Shown here piece by piece: positions 51,684 through 62,491 of a stretch of DNA of 64,000 nt. Under the pieces are notes generated by a model, which saw nothing but the letters and a program-made list of their open reading frames with translations, searched no databases and had not been told where the DNA came from. Location of the stretch: NCBI GenBank assembly GCA_017554105.1, contig JAFZIY010000007.1:1-64000 (forward strand), written 5' to 3'. The position numbers and the translations under genes were made by a program. The DNA comes from Prevotella sp. (GTDB lineage Bacteria; Bacteroidota; Bacteroidia; Bacteroidales; Bacteroidaceae). Numbering within the stretch: the stretch's first letter is position 1; every line of letters starts with the position of its first letter.

Positions 51684-51740
51684 AGTCAACAAGTCAACAA
51701 GTCAACAAAAGCCCTTTTCGGAATTCCCCGTTAGGGAAAT
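51684..51740. repeat. Right arm of the ~50-bp inverted repeat
   Basis: Reverse complement of 50010-50062 with GTTGACTT present three times instead of two. It ends 6 bp from the stop of the minus-strand DUF1846 gene. Confidence 0.8.
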
Positions 51741-51745
51741 AGCGA

Positions 51746-53209
51746 TTATTTCTTAACTGGGTCGCAGGTCAGGCCACATCCTAACTTCTTGAAAATCTTG
51801 CGGTCAACCTCGCTGAGCATCACTGTGGCATGCACCTGACAACCATCGAGAAGAGGCAAAGTGTCGAGGGCCTTACGGCAGTTCTCGTCAGTCTGGCTGA
51901 GAACGGCAAGAGCGACAAGTACCTCATCAGTATGAAGTCGAGGGTTGTTACCATGAAGCATTGAGGTTTTCATGCGCTGTATGGGAACAATCATTTCCTG
52001 AGGAATCAGTTTCAGGTCATGATCTATGCCGGCAAGATACTTTGTGGCATTCAGCAACAATGCTGCACTAGGACCAAGCAACTGTGTGGTCTCGGCAGTA
52101 ATCAGCGTGCCGTCGGCAAGTTCAATAGCAGCACAAGGAGTGCCCGAACGCAACTTGCGCTCGTATGCAGCAACAGTACAGGGACGATAGGCTGTGGTGA
52201 GTTTCATCTGCTTCATCAGCAACACCAGTTTGTTCACTTCCTGGTCGTTGTTCCTACCGTCGGTCATATTGCTCAGGGCCGTGTAATAACGGCGGATAAT
52301 CTCTTGTTTCGAAGCCTCACAACATACCTCGTCGTCGCTGATACATGAGCCAATCATATTGACACCCATATCGGTAGGCGACTTATACGGGCTCTCGCCG
52401 AAGATTCCCTCAAAGATGGCATTAAGCACAGGGAATATCTCGATGTCGCGGTTGTAGTTCACTGTGGTCTTGCCATACGCCTCAAGATGGAAATGGTCGA
52501 TCATGTTGACATCGTTAAGGTCGGCTGTGGCAGCCTCATAAGCCACATTTATAGGATGCTTCAATGGGATGTTCCATATTGGGAATGTCTCGAACTTGGC
52601 ATATCCGGCCTTCACGCCACGACGTTTCTCATTATATAGTTGCGAGAGGCATACCGCCATCTTACCACTACCCGGACCGGGCGCCGTGACAACAACCAGA
52701 GGACGGGTGGTTTCCACGAAATCGTTCTTGCCGAATCCCTCGTCAGAATCGATGAGTTCGACATTCGTGGGATAGCCTTCAATGAGATAATGGTAATATA
52801 CTTTCACTCCTCCTATTCGCTCAAGTCTTTCACGGAAGGAGATGGCACTGGCCTGACCGTTGAAGTGGGTAATGACAACGCTGCTGACATAGAATCCGCG
52901 CTCGGTGAAGACCTCTTTCAGGCGCAGCACATCCTTGTCGTAGGTGATGCCAAGGTCACCGCGCACCTTGTTGCGCTCGATGTCCTCTGCACTTATGACA
53001 ATGACTATTTCCGCATCGTCCCTAAGTTGCATCAGCATTCGCAACTTACTGTCAGGATGGAATCCAGGCAGCACACGGGAGGCATGATAGTCATCGTAGA
53101 GCTTTCCGCCAAACTCCATGTATAGTTTGTCACCAAACTGCGCAATACGTTTCTTGATATGCTCCGACTGAATACGGAGATATTTCTCATTGTCAAAACC
53201 AATCTTCAT
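51746..53209 (-). CDS. DUF1846 protein
   Basis: 487 residues, soluble. Matches the DUF1846 family by its start (MKIGFDNEKYLRIQSEHI) and by VVVTAPGPGSGKMAVCLSQLYNEK near the middle, a Walker-A-like phosphate-binding loop. The family is widespread in anaerobes; function unknown. Its stop lies right next to the Fic islet, and it is oriented toward rpoD. Confidence 0.85.
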   Translation of the reverse strand: MKIGFDNEKYLRIQSEHIKKRIAQFGDKLYMEFGGKLYDDYHASRVLPGFHPDSKLRMLMQLRDDAEIVIVISAEDIERNKVRGDLGITYDKDVLRLKEVFTERGFYVSSVVITHFNGQASAISFRERLERIGGVKVYYHYLIEGYPTNVELIDSDEGFGKNDFVETTRPLVVVTAPGPGSGKMAVCLSQLYNEKRRGVKAGYAKFETFPIWNIPLKHPINVAYEAATADLNDVNMIDHFHLEAYGKTTVNYNRDIEIFPVLNAIFEGIFGESPYKSPTDMGVNMIGSCISDDEVCCEASKQEIIRRYYTALSNMTDGRNNDQEVNKLVLLMKQMKLTTAYRPCTVAAYERKLRSGTPCAAIELADGTLITAETTQLLGPSAALLLNATKYLAGIDHDLKLIPQEMIVPIQRMKTSMLHGNNPRLHTDEVLVALAVLSQTDENCRKALDTLPLLDGCQVHATVMLSEVDRKIFKKLGCGLTCDPVKK

Positions 53210-53369
53210 AATAATACTTAAACGGTTATCTTTGTTACCTTTTTAATGACTTAGTTCAGATTTCGAGCGCAAAAGTAATAAATTATCGTGAAAAAAGATA
53301 ATGAAACGAAAGAAAATCACAAATAAAAATGATGCCTCAGTCCACTACCCTTTCCGTATGTTGCCACAT

Positions 53370-53843
53370 CTACTCTTGTTCCTCCACGTCGCACGACTCG
53401 AATCCCATTGCCCTTGCTCGTTCGCCATTCATGCAGAAATAAGTGGCACGTCCCTCGCAACACACCTCGCCCTGAGAGTTCTTCAGGACAATATCTATAA
53501 AGACGATGTTGCGCTTCTGTTCGGCAATGTGACCTCGTATCTCCAGTTGTGGGTCTATGGTTGACACAGCCTTGCGAAAATGGATGTCGAGATGTGTGGT
53601 CATGCCACTGGTCTGCAATTTACGGAACACCACCCATCCTGCCGTCTCGTCGATGAGGGTTGACAGTATTCCACCATGCATGGTATTTATCCATCCCTGA
53701 TAATGCTGACTGGGCTTCCAGTAACTTACTATATCATCACCATCTTCCATGAAGGTCATATGCACTCCGATGGGATTATCAGGACAACAACCGAAGCAGT
53801 CGTAACCTTGACGGCGCGTCCACGGGTTAATAATCTTTTTCAT
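53370..53843 (-). CDS. PaaI-like hotdog-fold thioesterase
   Basis: 157 residues. The hotdog motif TMHGGILSTLIDETAGW (about 53-69) carries the catalytic-type HGG and Asp/Glu. It probably hydrolyses acyl-CoA thioesters. CFGCCPDNPIG near the N-terminus is typical of one PaaI subfamily. It lies 27 bp after trmN6 on the same strand, likely an operon. Confidence 0.85.
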   Translation of the reverse strand: MKKIINPWTRRQGYDCFGCCPDNPIGVHMTFMEDGDDIVSYWKPSQHYQGWINTMHGGILSTLIDETAGWVVFRKLQTSGMTTHLDIHFRKAVSTIDPQLEIRGHIAEQKRNIVFIDIVLKNSQGEVCCEGRATYFCMNGERARAMGFESCDVEEQE

Positions 53844-53870
53844 TAATTATATGTTATAATTATTTGATTG

Positions 53871-54569
53871 TTAATATTTTAACAGGAAGTCACGAGTCAG
53901 GTTCCGATACCATTCCAAGGGCTCGGAAGGACCATTCTGTATCACTCCCTCCTCTTCGATGATTGGCGACGGGTTGGACGAGAATGTAAGCAGCATACGC
54001 CTCGGCTGTTTCTTCGGCGTAGTGCGCACAAGACACCTGCGAACCAGGAACAGGCCCGCGATGGCTGCATAAGTGTCTATCTGGGAAGAGGCGTCAACGG
54101 GAACGACTATCGAGAACCGTCCGTCATCAGACAACAGACGACTTGCATTCTGGAACAACTCATCAAACGGCAGCGCCACAGAATGACGCGCAAGAGTACG
54201 TTTGGCATCAGGAGAAAGCAGCGAATGAGTGAAGTATGGAGGATTGCAGACGATTGAATCGTACCGTTTCTCCACAGAATAGTCCTGAATCGAGACGCAA
54301 CGCACAGACACCCTGTCGGCAAAGGGTGAATGAAGCACATTCTCTTCTGCCTGAGATGCTGCATCAGCATCAATGTCTATAGCGTCGACAAAGGCCGCAG
54401 GAAAGCGCTGGGCCATCATGAGTGATATGAGACCAGTGCCTGTGCCGATATCCAGGATATGCTTGCCACCATCGGCCCAGGCACCAAGCAGAAGACCATC
54501 GGTACCTACCTTCATAGCAGTATGCTCCTGCTTTATGTCGAACTGTTTCAGGGAAAAATCGTTGCTCAC
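53871..54569 (-). CDS. trmN6: tRNA1(Val) (adenine37-N6)-methyltransferase
   Basis: 232 residues. SAM-binding LDIGTGTGLISLM (about 38-50) and the N6-adenine methyltransferase NPPYF (about 112-116) define the family; the start MSNDFSLKQF, with the FxFKQF-like pattern, fits TrmN6/YfiC. The target adenine is next to the anticodon of tRNA-Val. First gene of a pair with the thioesterase, divergent from lon. Confidence 0.87.
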   Translation of the reverse strand: MSNDFSLKQFDIKQEHTAMKVGTDGLLLGAWADGGKHILDIGTGTGLISLMMAQRFPAAFVDAIDIDADAASQAEENVLHSPFADRVSVRCVSIQDYSVEKRYDSIVCNPPYFTHSLLSPDAKRTLARHSVALPFDELFQNASRLLSDDGRFSIVVPVDASSQIDTYAAIAGLFLVRRCLVRTTPKKQPRRMLLTFSSNPSPIIEEEGVIQNGPSEPLEWYRNLTRDFLLKY

Positions 54570-54626
54570 GTGCGCAAAGGTACTAAATTATTATAACATA
54601 AGGTTATGAATTAGGAATAAATTTAG

Positions 54627-54634
54627 TAACTTTG
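54627..54634 (+). promoter_or_regulatory. -7 element of lon
   Basis: TAACTTTG ending 21 bp before the lon ATG at 54656. It overlaps an upstream non-ATG start candidate (54632), which excludes that start. Confidence 0.6.
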
Positions 54635-54655
54635 CACCCGATTTACATATTTATA

Positions 54656-57115
54656 ATGGAAATGAGTGACAGACAAAATAATCAGTTCTCAATGATTGCC
54701 GACTACGAAGGCGACGTTAAACATCTTTTTACAGCACCAAATGACGGAGAGTATCCTTTGCTTACCACAAGGAACCTCATCCTTTTCCCAGGAGTGGTTA
54801 CTCCTATTCTTATCGGAAGAAAAAAGAGCAGAGCGTTGGTGGAGAAAATAAGAAAATCGCCAGATGCCATGATGGCTATTGTGTGCCAACGCGACCAGGA
54901 CATCGAGGAGCCTACCCAGAAAGACCTTTTCAAGTATGGAGTGATGGCCAAGATCATCCGTGTTCTCGAACTTCCCGGACAAGACGACAAGATAACCGTG
55001 ATAGTACAGAGTCTCGGAAGGATTACTCTCAAGAAAATAGTTAAGACCTCACCATTCTATACTGCCGAGATAGAAGCCGCGCCTGAAGTGTTAACGTCGG
55101 GCAAGGACCCTGAGTTCAAGGCTGCTATGGAAGACTTGAGACATGCCTCAACGGAATACATAAAGAAGAACGAGGACATCCCTGACGAGGCTCAGTTTGC
55201 GGTTACAAACATCAGCAACGACGTTATTGCTGCCAACTTCATGTGTTCGAGCCTCCCGCTCCAACTGCAGGAGAAGATGATGCTGCTCGAGAAAGACTCC
55301 ACTAAGGAGAGAGTCTTCGAACTGTTGAAGATTCTGTACCGTGCGACACAGTTGGAACAGTTGAAACAGGACATCAGGCTCAAGACACGAGAGGACATCG
55401 ACGAGCAGCAAAGAGAGTATTTCCTGCAGCAGCAGATAAAGAACATACGAGAGGAACTGGGCAACCACGAAGGGTCGCCTGAGAGGAAGGACCTCATTGA
55501 ACAGGCATCCAGGAAAAACTGGAACGAGGATGTGGAGAAGGTGTTCTTCAAGGAACTCGACAAACTGGACATGCTCAACCAGCAGAGTCCCGAGTACTCC
55601 ATGCAGATGACCTATCTGCAGACTATGGTGGGACTGCCCTGGGGAAGTTATTCACACGACGACCTCGACCTCAACCGCGCACAGAAGATTCTCGACCGCG
55701 ACCACTACGGCCTCGAGAAGGTGAAGGAACGCATACTCGAGTATATGGCGGTTCTCAGTCTTCGTGGCGACCTTAAGTCGCCTATACTCTGCCTCTACGG
55801 TCCTCCAGGAGTTGGAAAGACCTCATTGGGCAAGAGCATAGCGACGGCTATGAAGCGCAAGTATGTCAGGATGAGTCTCGGAGGACTTCATGACGAGTCG
55901 GAGATTCGCGGACACAGGCGTACATATATTGGTGCTATGCCTGGAAGAATCATCAAGAACATACAGAAAGCAGGTTCTTCAAATCCTGTCTTCATACTCG
56001 ATGAGATAGACAAGGTGACACAGAACACCATCAACGGCGACCCCTCGTCGGCATTGCTTGAGGTGCTCGACCCTGAACAGAACAATGCTTTCCACGACAA
56101 CTACCTCGATGTTGACTACGACCTCTCGAAAGTGCTGTTCATAGCAACCGCCAACGACCTGAACACCATTCCCCGCCCGTTGCTCGACAGAATGGAGGTG
56201 ATAGAAGTAAGCGGCTACACAACGGAGGAGAAGATAGAGATTGCCAAAAGACATCTCATCCCCAAAGAGAAAGTGAACACAGGTCTTGAGAAGGAGAAAC
56301 AACTCGCCTTCAACAAAGCCGCGATAGAGAAGATTACGGAACAATACACCCGGGAGAGCGGAGTACGCCAACTGGAGAAGCAGATAAACAAGGCTCTCCG
56401 TAAGATGGCTCTCATGAAAGCGAAGGAAGGCAGTCTCCCATTCCTCAAGGTGAAGGCCGATGAGATTGAGGGTCTGCTTGGCAAACCGCCATTCTATCGC
56501 GACATCTATCAGGGAAACAACTATGCTGGTGTGGTGACAGGCCTGGCCTGGACAAGCGTGGGTGGTGAGATTCTCTTCATCGAGACAAGTCTGAGCAAGG
56601 GCAAAGGCTCAAAACTCACCCTTACCGGTAACCTCGGAGACGTCATGAAGGAGAGTGCGATACTCGCATTGGAGTATGTCAAGGCACATTCTGACGACCT
56701 GAACATCGACTACAGGATTTTCGACAACTGGAACATACATATCCACGTGCCCGAGGGTGCGACACCTAAGGACGGACCAAGTGCCGGCATAACGATTGCC
56801 ACAAGTATTGCCTCAGCGCTCACACAGCGCAAAGTACGCAAGAGTACGGCAATGACAGGAGAGATAACCCTGCGAGGCAAGGTACTTCCCGTTGGCGGAA
56901 TAAAGGAGAAGATTCTTGCAGCCAAGCGTGCAGGCATTTCCGACATTATCCTGTGCAAGGACAATAAGAAGGACATTGACGAGATACCGGAACAGTATCT
57001 CAAAGGTGTGCAGTTCCATTTCGTCGAGAATGTGAGAGACGTATGGGACTTTGCCCTTACGGATGAGATTGTTGAGCACCCCGTTTACTTTGAAATAGAG
57101 GAAGAGAAGAAATGA
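54656..57115 (+). CDS. lon: ATP-dependent protease Lon
   Basis: About 819 residues from ATG 54656. N-terminal substrate-binding domain ([18 protein letters not shown]), AAA+ module with GPPGVGKT (about 382-389), and the C-terminal Ser-Lys protease domain: DGPSAGI (Ser about 708) and the catalytic Lys in VGGIKEK (about 751). Degrades misfolded and regulatory proteins in the cytoplasm. The stop overlaps the tgt start (ATGA), so the two are co-translated. Confidence 0.95.
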   Translation: MEMSDRQNNQFSMIADYEGDVKHLFTAPNDGEYPLLTTRNLILFPGVVTPILIGRKKSRALVEKIRKSPDAMMAIVCQRDQDIEEPTQKDLFKYGVMAKIIRVLELPGQDDKITVIVQSLGRITLKKIVKTSPFYTAEIEAAPEVLTSGKDPEFKAAMEDLRHASTEYIKKNEDIPDEAQFAVTNISNDVIAANFMCSSLPLQLQEKMMLLEKDSTKERVFELLKILYRATQLEQLKQDIRLKTREDIDEQQREYFLQQQIKNIREELGNHEGSPERKDLIEQASRKNWNEDVEKVFFKELDKLDMLNQQSPEYSMQMTYLQTMVGLPWGSYSHDDLDLNRAQKILDRDHYGLEKVKERILEYMAVLSLRGDLKSPILCLYGPPGVGKTSLGKSIATAMKRKYVRMSLGGLHDESEIRGHRRTYIGAMPGRIIKNIQKAGSSNPVFILDEIDKVTQNTINGDPSSALLEVLDPEQNNAFHDNYLDVDYDLSKVLFIATANDLNTIPRPLLDRMEVIEVSGYTTEEKIEIAKRHLIPKEKVNTGLEKEKQLAFNKAAIEKITEQYTRESGVRQLEKQINKALRKMALMKAKEGSLPFLKVKADEIEGLLGKPPFYRDIYQGNNYAGVVTGLAWTSVGGEILFIETSLSKGKGSKLTLTGNLGDVMKESAILALEYVKAHSDDLNIDYRIFDNWNIHIHVPEGATPKDGPSAGITIATSIASALTQRKVRKSTAMTGEITLRGKVLPVGGIKEKILAAKRAGISDIILCKDNKKDIDEIPEQYLKGVQFHFVENVRDVWDFALTDEIVEHPVYFEIEEEKK

Positions 57116-58239
57116 CTTTCGAGTTGCAACATACTGACAACGCAAGTGATGCCCGCGCAGGACTGATAACTACAGATCACGGAAAGATAGAGACTCCTAT
57201 CTTCATGCCTGTAGGAACGGTTGGAAGTGTGAAGGGCGTTCATTTCAATGAGTTGCGTCAGCAGGTAGGAGCGCAGATAATACTTGGCAACACCTATCAT
57301 CTGTATCTTCGCCCGGGACTCGACATTCTGCATAAAGCAGGAGGACTGCACGAGTTCATTTCCTGGGACAGGCCTATGCTTACTGACAGCGGCGGCTTCC
57401 AGGTGTTCTCGCTGGCCGGTATCAGGAAACTCACCGAGGAGGGTTGTATGTTCACTTCCCACATCGACGGCTCGCGTCATTTCTTCACTCCTGAGAATGT
57501 AATGGATACCGAGCGCACCATAGGAGCAGACATAATAATGGCTCTCGACGAGTGTCCTCCGGGACAGAGCGACTATGAGTATGCCCGCAAAAGCCTGTCC
57601 CTGACGCAGAGATGGCTCGACCGTTGCATCAAAAGGTTCAACGAGACGGAGCCACAGTACGGATATAGACAAAGCCTGTTCCCCATCGTACAGGGCTGCA
57701 CCTACAAGGACCTGCGTTCAGAAGCGGCAAAACATGTGGCCGACAAGGGTGCTGACGGCAACGCCATCGGCGGTCTGGCTGTGGGAGAACCGACTGAGGT
57801 GATGTATGAGATGATTGAGGTGGTGAACGAAATACTTCCCAAGGACAAGCCAAGATACCTCATGGGTGTGGGTACTCCACAAAACATCCTTGAGGCTATC
57901 GAGCGCGGTGTCGACATGTTCGACTGTGTGATGCCCACGAGAAATGGCAGAAACGCCATGCTCTTCACATATCAGGGCACGATGAACATGAAGAACAAGA
58001 AGTGGGAGGACGACTTCTCGCCCATCGATCCTGACGGTTGCGAAATCGACCGCATACATACCAAGGCCTATCTCCACCACCTCTTCAAGGCTCAGGAGTT
58101 GCTGGCAATGCAGATAGCAAGCATACATAACCTTGCGTTCTACCTTCGTCTGGTGGGCGATGCACGCAAGCATATCATAGCAGGCGACTTCACCCAATGG
58201 AAGAAAGGTGTGATAGAGCAACTTGGAAAGAGAGTATAA
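57112..58239 (+). CDS. tgt: Queuine tRNA-ribosyltransferase
   Basis: 375 residues. Exchanges guanine-34 for preQ1/queuine in GUN-anticodon tRNAs. Active-site DSGGFQVFSL (about 93-102) and ALDECPPG are conserved. The CxCxxC zinc knuckle seen in E. coli Tgt is not there: the corresponding stretch (DPDGCEIDRIHTKAYLHHL) keeps one Cys. I believe this is common in the phylum, but did not verify. 4-bp overlap with lon. Confidence 0.92.
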   Translation: MTFELQHTDNASDARAGLITTDHGKIETPIFMPVGTVGSVKGVHFNELRQQVGAQIILGNTYHLYLRPGLDILHKAGGLHEFISWDRPMLTDSGGFQVFSLAGIRKLTEEGCMFTSHIDGSRHFFTPENVMDTERTIGADIIMALDECPPGQSDYEYARKSLSLTQRWLDRCIKRFNETEPQYGYRQSLFPIVQGCTYKDLRSEAAKHVADKGADGNAIGGLAVGEPTEVMYEMIEVVNEILPKDKPRYLMGVGTPQNILEAIERGVDMFDCVMPTRNGRNAMLFTYQGTMNMKNKKWEDDFSPIDPDGCEIDRIHTKAYLHHLFKAQELLAMQIASIHNLAFYLRLVGDARKHIIAGDFTQWKKGVIEQLGKRV

Positions 58240-58277
58240 GAGTGACAGGAAAATAAAATTCATCAGAGAAAAGAATA

Positions 58278-59507
58278 GTGGAATACTACAACATAAAGCG
58301 CTGGAGAAAGCCATTAAAGGCGATAAGGGCGATAAAAAGAACATTTGCACCCGTCACGAAGGCAATGGGATGGGTGGCAAAACATATGGGTTGGCTGAAA
58401 TACCTCAACCCTAAGCGCTACCTGAAGATTCTCGACTGGTACATCATAAAGAAGTTCATAGGTACCTACTTCTACTCCATCGCCCTTATCATCTCTATCT
58501 CCATCGTCATCGACGTAAACGAGAACCTTGCGAAGTTCACACAGTATCACGCGCCGCTAAAGGCTATCGTGTTCGATTACTACATGAACTTCGTGCCTTA
58601 CTTTGCCAATCTTTTCTCTCCGTTGTTTGTCTTCATAGCCGTAATATTCTTCACATCAAAGTTGGCAGGCAATAGTGAGATTATCTCCATGCTGGCTGCC
58701 GGAGTGAGCAAAAGACGACTGATAAAGCCATACATGCTGTCCGCAGCCCTTATCTCAGCACTCACCTTCTATCTCGGCTCTTATGTGATACCTAAAGGAA
58801 CCATAGTAAGGCAGAACTTCGAGACGCTCTACAAGAACAAGAAGAAGAACACTGCTGCCGAGAATGTGCAGATGCAGGTGGGAAAAGGTGTCATCGCCTA
58901 TATCCAGTTCTATGACAACAACCGCAAGAGAGGCTACGGCTTCTGTCTGGACAAGTTCGAGAACAAGAAACTGGTGAGCCATATGACAGCCACAGAGATA
59001 CAATATGACACCATTGCCGAGTCGAAGTATCATTGGAAAGCGACAAACTGGCGAATACGAGACATGCGAGGCATGAGGGAGAAAATCACAAACGGTATGG
59101 TATGCGACACCATCGTGATGATGGAACCCACCGACCTCGTGTTCTCAAAAGGACAGCAGGAGACGTTCACGAGTCCTCAGTTGCGGGAGTATATAAGCAA
59201 ACAGATAGACAGAGGTTCGGGCAATGTGGTGCAATATGAGGTGGAGTACCATAAGCGAATAGCATCATCATTCGCGTCGTTCATCCTAACCACCATCGGA
59301 CTATCGTTGTCATCAAGGAAAAGGAAGGGAGGAATGGGAATGTATCTCGGAATAGGACTGGCTCTGAGCTTCACGTATATAATGCTACAGACGGTATCTG
59401 CCACGTTCGCCATACAGGCAAACACTCCCGCGATGCTTGCCGCTTGGATTCCGAACATTATATTCTCGGTAATCGCGTGGTTCTGCTATCGTAACGCGCC
59501 TAATTGA
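58278..59507 (+). CDS. LptF/LptG-family permease of the LPS export system
   Basis: 409 residues from a GTG at 58278; ATG starts at 58365 and 58389 would shorten the basic N-terminus and are plausible. YjgP/YjgQ pattern: WYIIKKFIGTYFYSIALI, a helix bundle, a periplasmic beta-domain (about 190-300) and C-terminal helices with FASFILTTIGLSLSSRKRKGG. Inner-membrane partner of LptB that extracts LPS. Located 38 bp after tgt. Confidence 0.85.
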   Translation: MEYYNIKRWRKPLKAIRAIKRTFAPVTKAMGWVAKHMGWLKYLNPKRYLKILDWYIIKKFIGTYFYSIALIISISIVIDVNENLAKFTQYHAPLKAIVFDYYMNFVPYFANLFSPLFVFIAVIFFTSKLAGNSEIISMLAAGVSKRRLIKPYMLSAALISALTFYLGSYVIPKGTIVRQNFETLYKNKKKNTAAENVQMQVGKGVIAYIQFYDNNRKRGYGFCLDKFENKKLVSHMTATEIQYDTIAESKYHWKATNWRIRDMRGMREKITNGMVCDTIVMMEPTDLVFSKGQQETFTSPQLREYISKQIDRGSGNVVQYEVEYHKRIASSFASFILTTIGLSLSSRKRKGGMGMYLGIGLALSFTYIMLQTVSATFAIQANTPAMLAAWIPNIIFSVIAWFCYRNAPN

Positions 59508-59560
59508 TGCCTCACGGCGGGAACCATTATAATGATAAATGGAAAAGTAATCTGTGAAAT

Positions 59561-60871
<1,311 letters not shown>

Positions 60872-60907
60872 TTTGGCGAAAAACGTAATAAATTGAAACT
60901 ATTTTAG

Positions 60908-60915
60908 TAACTTTG
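60908..60915 (+). promoter_or_regulatory. -7 element of purU
   Basis: TAACTTTG, 28 bp before the start codon. The only TTG upstream (60893-60895) is too close to be a normal -33 element. Confidence 0.45.
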
Positions 60916-60943
60916 CCGCTCAATAAGATTACAAGAAAGAAAT

Positions 60944-61807
60944 ATGAAACCTACAGCAATACTATTATTGCATTGTCCTGACAAGCCCGGTATTATATCG
61001 GAGTTGACCCGCTTCATCACCGACAACAAGGGCAATATCGTATATCTCGACCAGTATGTTGACCGTGTTGACAGCATGTTCTTCATGCGAATAGAGTGGG
61101 AACTCGACAATTTCCTCATTCCAAGAGACAAGATCAAGGAGTATATCTCCACGCTTTACGCGCAACGATATAAGATGACCTTCAACCTCTACTTTAACGA
61201 CGTGAAGCCAAGAATGGCAATCTTCGTAAGCAAGATGAGTCACTGCCTATACGACCTTCTCGCCCGTTACAAGGCGGGAGAATGGGAGGTGGAGATACCT
61301 TGCATCGTGAGCAATCACGAAGACCTGCGCTATATAGCAGAGCAGTTTGATATCCCCTACCACGTATGGAGCATTAATAAAGACCACTCCAACAAGGCTG
61401 AGGTTGAGAAGGCAGAGATGGAACTTCTTGAAAAGGAGAATGTGACGTTCATAGTACTTGCCCGCTACATGCAGATTATAAGCGATGACATGATAGCAAG
61501 CTATCCTCATCACATCATAAACATACACCACTCATTCCTCCCTGCATTCATAGGCGCAAAGCCCTACCATCAGGCATACGAACGTGGAGTGAAGATTATT
61601 GGCGCGACGAGCCACTATGTAACCGCCGACCTCGATGCAGGACCTATAATTGAGCAGGATGTGGTACGCATAACCCATAAGGACACGCCCGACTCCCTCG
61701 TGCTTAAAGGCCGCGACCTGGAGAAGATTGTGCTGAGCCGTGCCGTAACCAAGCACATACAGAGGAAGATTCTGACATATAAGAACAAAACGATAATCTT
61801 CAGTTAA
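60944..61807 (+). CDS. purU: Formyltetrahydrofolate deformylase
   Basis: 287 residues. N-terminal ACT domain (ILLLHCPDKPGIISELTRFI) and C-terminal formyl-hydrolase domain with the FHHSFLP-type signature (IHHSFLPAFIGAKPYHQA) and YVTADLDAGPII. It releases formate from 10-formyl-THF, balancing one-carbon pools for purine synthesis. hisH starts 29 bp later. Confidence 0.93.
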   Translation: MKPTAILLLHCPDKPGIISELTRFITDNKGNIVYLDQYVDRVDSMFFMRIEWELDNFLIPRDKIKEYISTLYAQRYKMTFNLYFNDVKPRMAIFVSKMSHCLYDLLARYKAGEWEVEIPCIVSNHEDLRYIAEQFDIPYHVWSINKDHSNKAEVEKAEMELLEKENVTFIVLARYMQIISDDMIASYPHHIINIHHSFLPAFIGAKPYHQAYERGVKIIGATSHYVTADLDAGPIIEQDVVRITHKDTPDSLVLKGRDLEKIVLSRAVTKHIQRKILTYKNKTIIFS

Positions 61808-61836
61808 CAAGTTTTCTGTTGACGAGTCGATAAGTT

Positions 61837-62427
61837 ATGGAAGTTGCTATTGTAAAATATAATGCAGGTAATGTCTATTCGGTGGTAAACGCGATGAAAC
61901 GTCTCGGATGCTCACCAGTACTGACAGACGATGCTGAGACGCTGAAGAGAGCCGACAAGGTGATATTCCCGGGACAGGGAGAGGCACGCGGAGCGATGGA
62001 GTATCTTCGCGAGAGGAACCTCGACCAGTTGATAAGGGAACTCCAACAGCCCGTCCTCGGCATCTGCATCGGACAACAGCTGCTTTGCAAGCATAGCGAG
62101 GAAGGCGACACCGATTGCATCGGAGTGTTCGACGTTGACGTGAGGCGTTTCCGCCCTACAAGACACGAGGACAAGGTGCCGGCAATGGGATGGAACGCCC
62201 TTACTGATGTTTCCTCGCCTCTCTATAAGGGAATTAGCGACGGTGAGTATGTCTATTTCGTGCATAGTTTCTACGTTCCCGTGTGCGACTGGACAATAGC
62301 GAAGGCCGACTACACACTTCCCTACTCTGCCTCGTTACACAAGGACAACTTCTACACATGTCAGTTCCACCCTGAAAAAAGTGGTTCGGTGGGTGAGAAG
62401 ATACTGAGCAACTTCTTAAGCATATAA
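61837..62427 (+). CDS. hisH: Imidazole glycerol phosphate synthase, glutaminase subunit
   Basis: 196 residues, class I glutaminase. Nucleophile Cys in GICIGQQLL (about 76-84) and the His-Glu pair CQFHPEKSG near the C-terminus complete the triad. It supplies ammonia to HisF, here encoded as the second half of the next gene. Confidence 0.95.
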   Translation: MEVAIVKYNAGNVYSVVNAMKRLGCSPVLTDDAETLKRADKVIFPGQGEARGAMEYLRERNLDQLIRELQQPVLGICIGQQLLCKHSEEGDTDCIGVFDVDVRRFRPTRHEDKVPAMGWNALTDVSSPLYKGISDGEYVYFVHSFYVPVCDWTIAKADYTLPYSASLHKDNFYTCQFHPEKSGSVGEKILSNFLSI

Positions 62428-62491
62428 GTGAGGATGCAAAGGGCATCTTTCGGAGTGCGAAAGCATACCTTTATAATATAAAAGGACATAG

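Noticed and set aside
50010-51740. Insertion sequence
   Set aside because: Inverted repeats are present, but no transposase and no obvious target-site duplication.
54632-54655. Upstream start for lon
   Set aside because: The codon overlaps the -7 promoter element, so it would not be transcribed.
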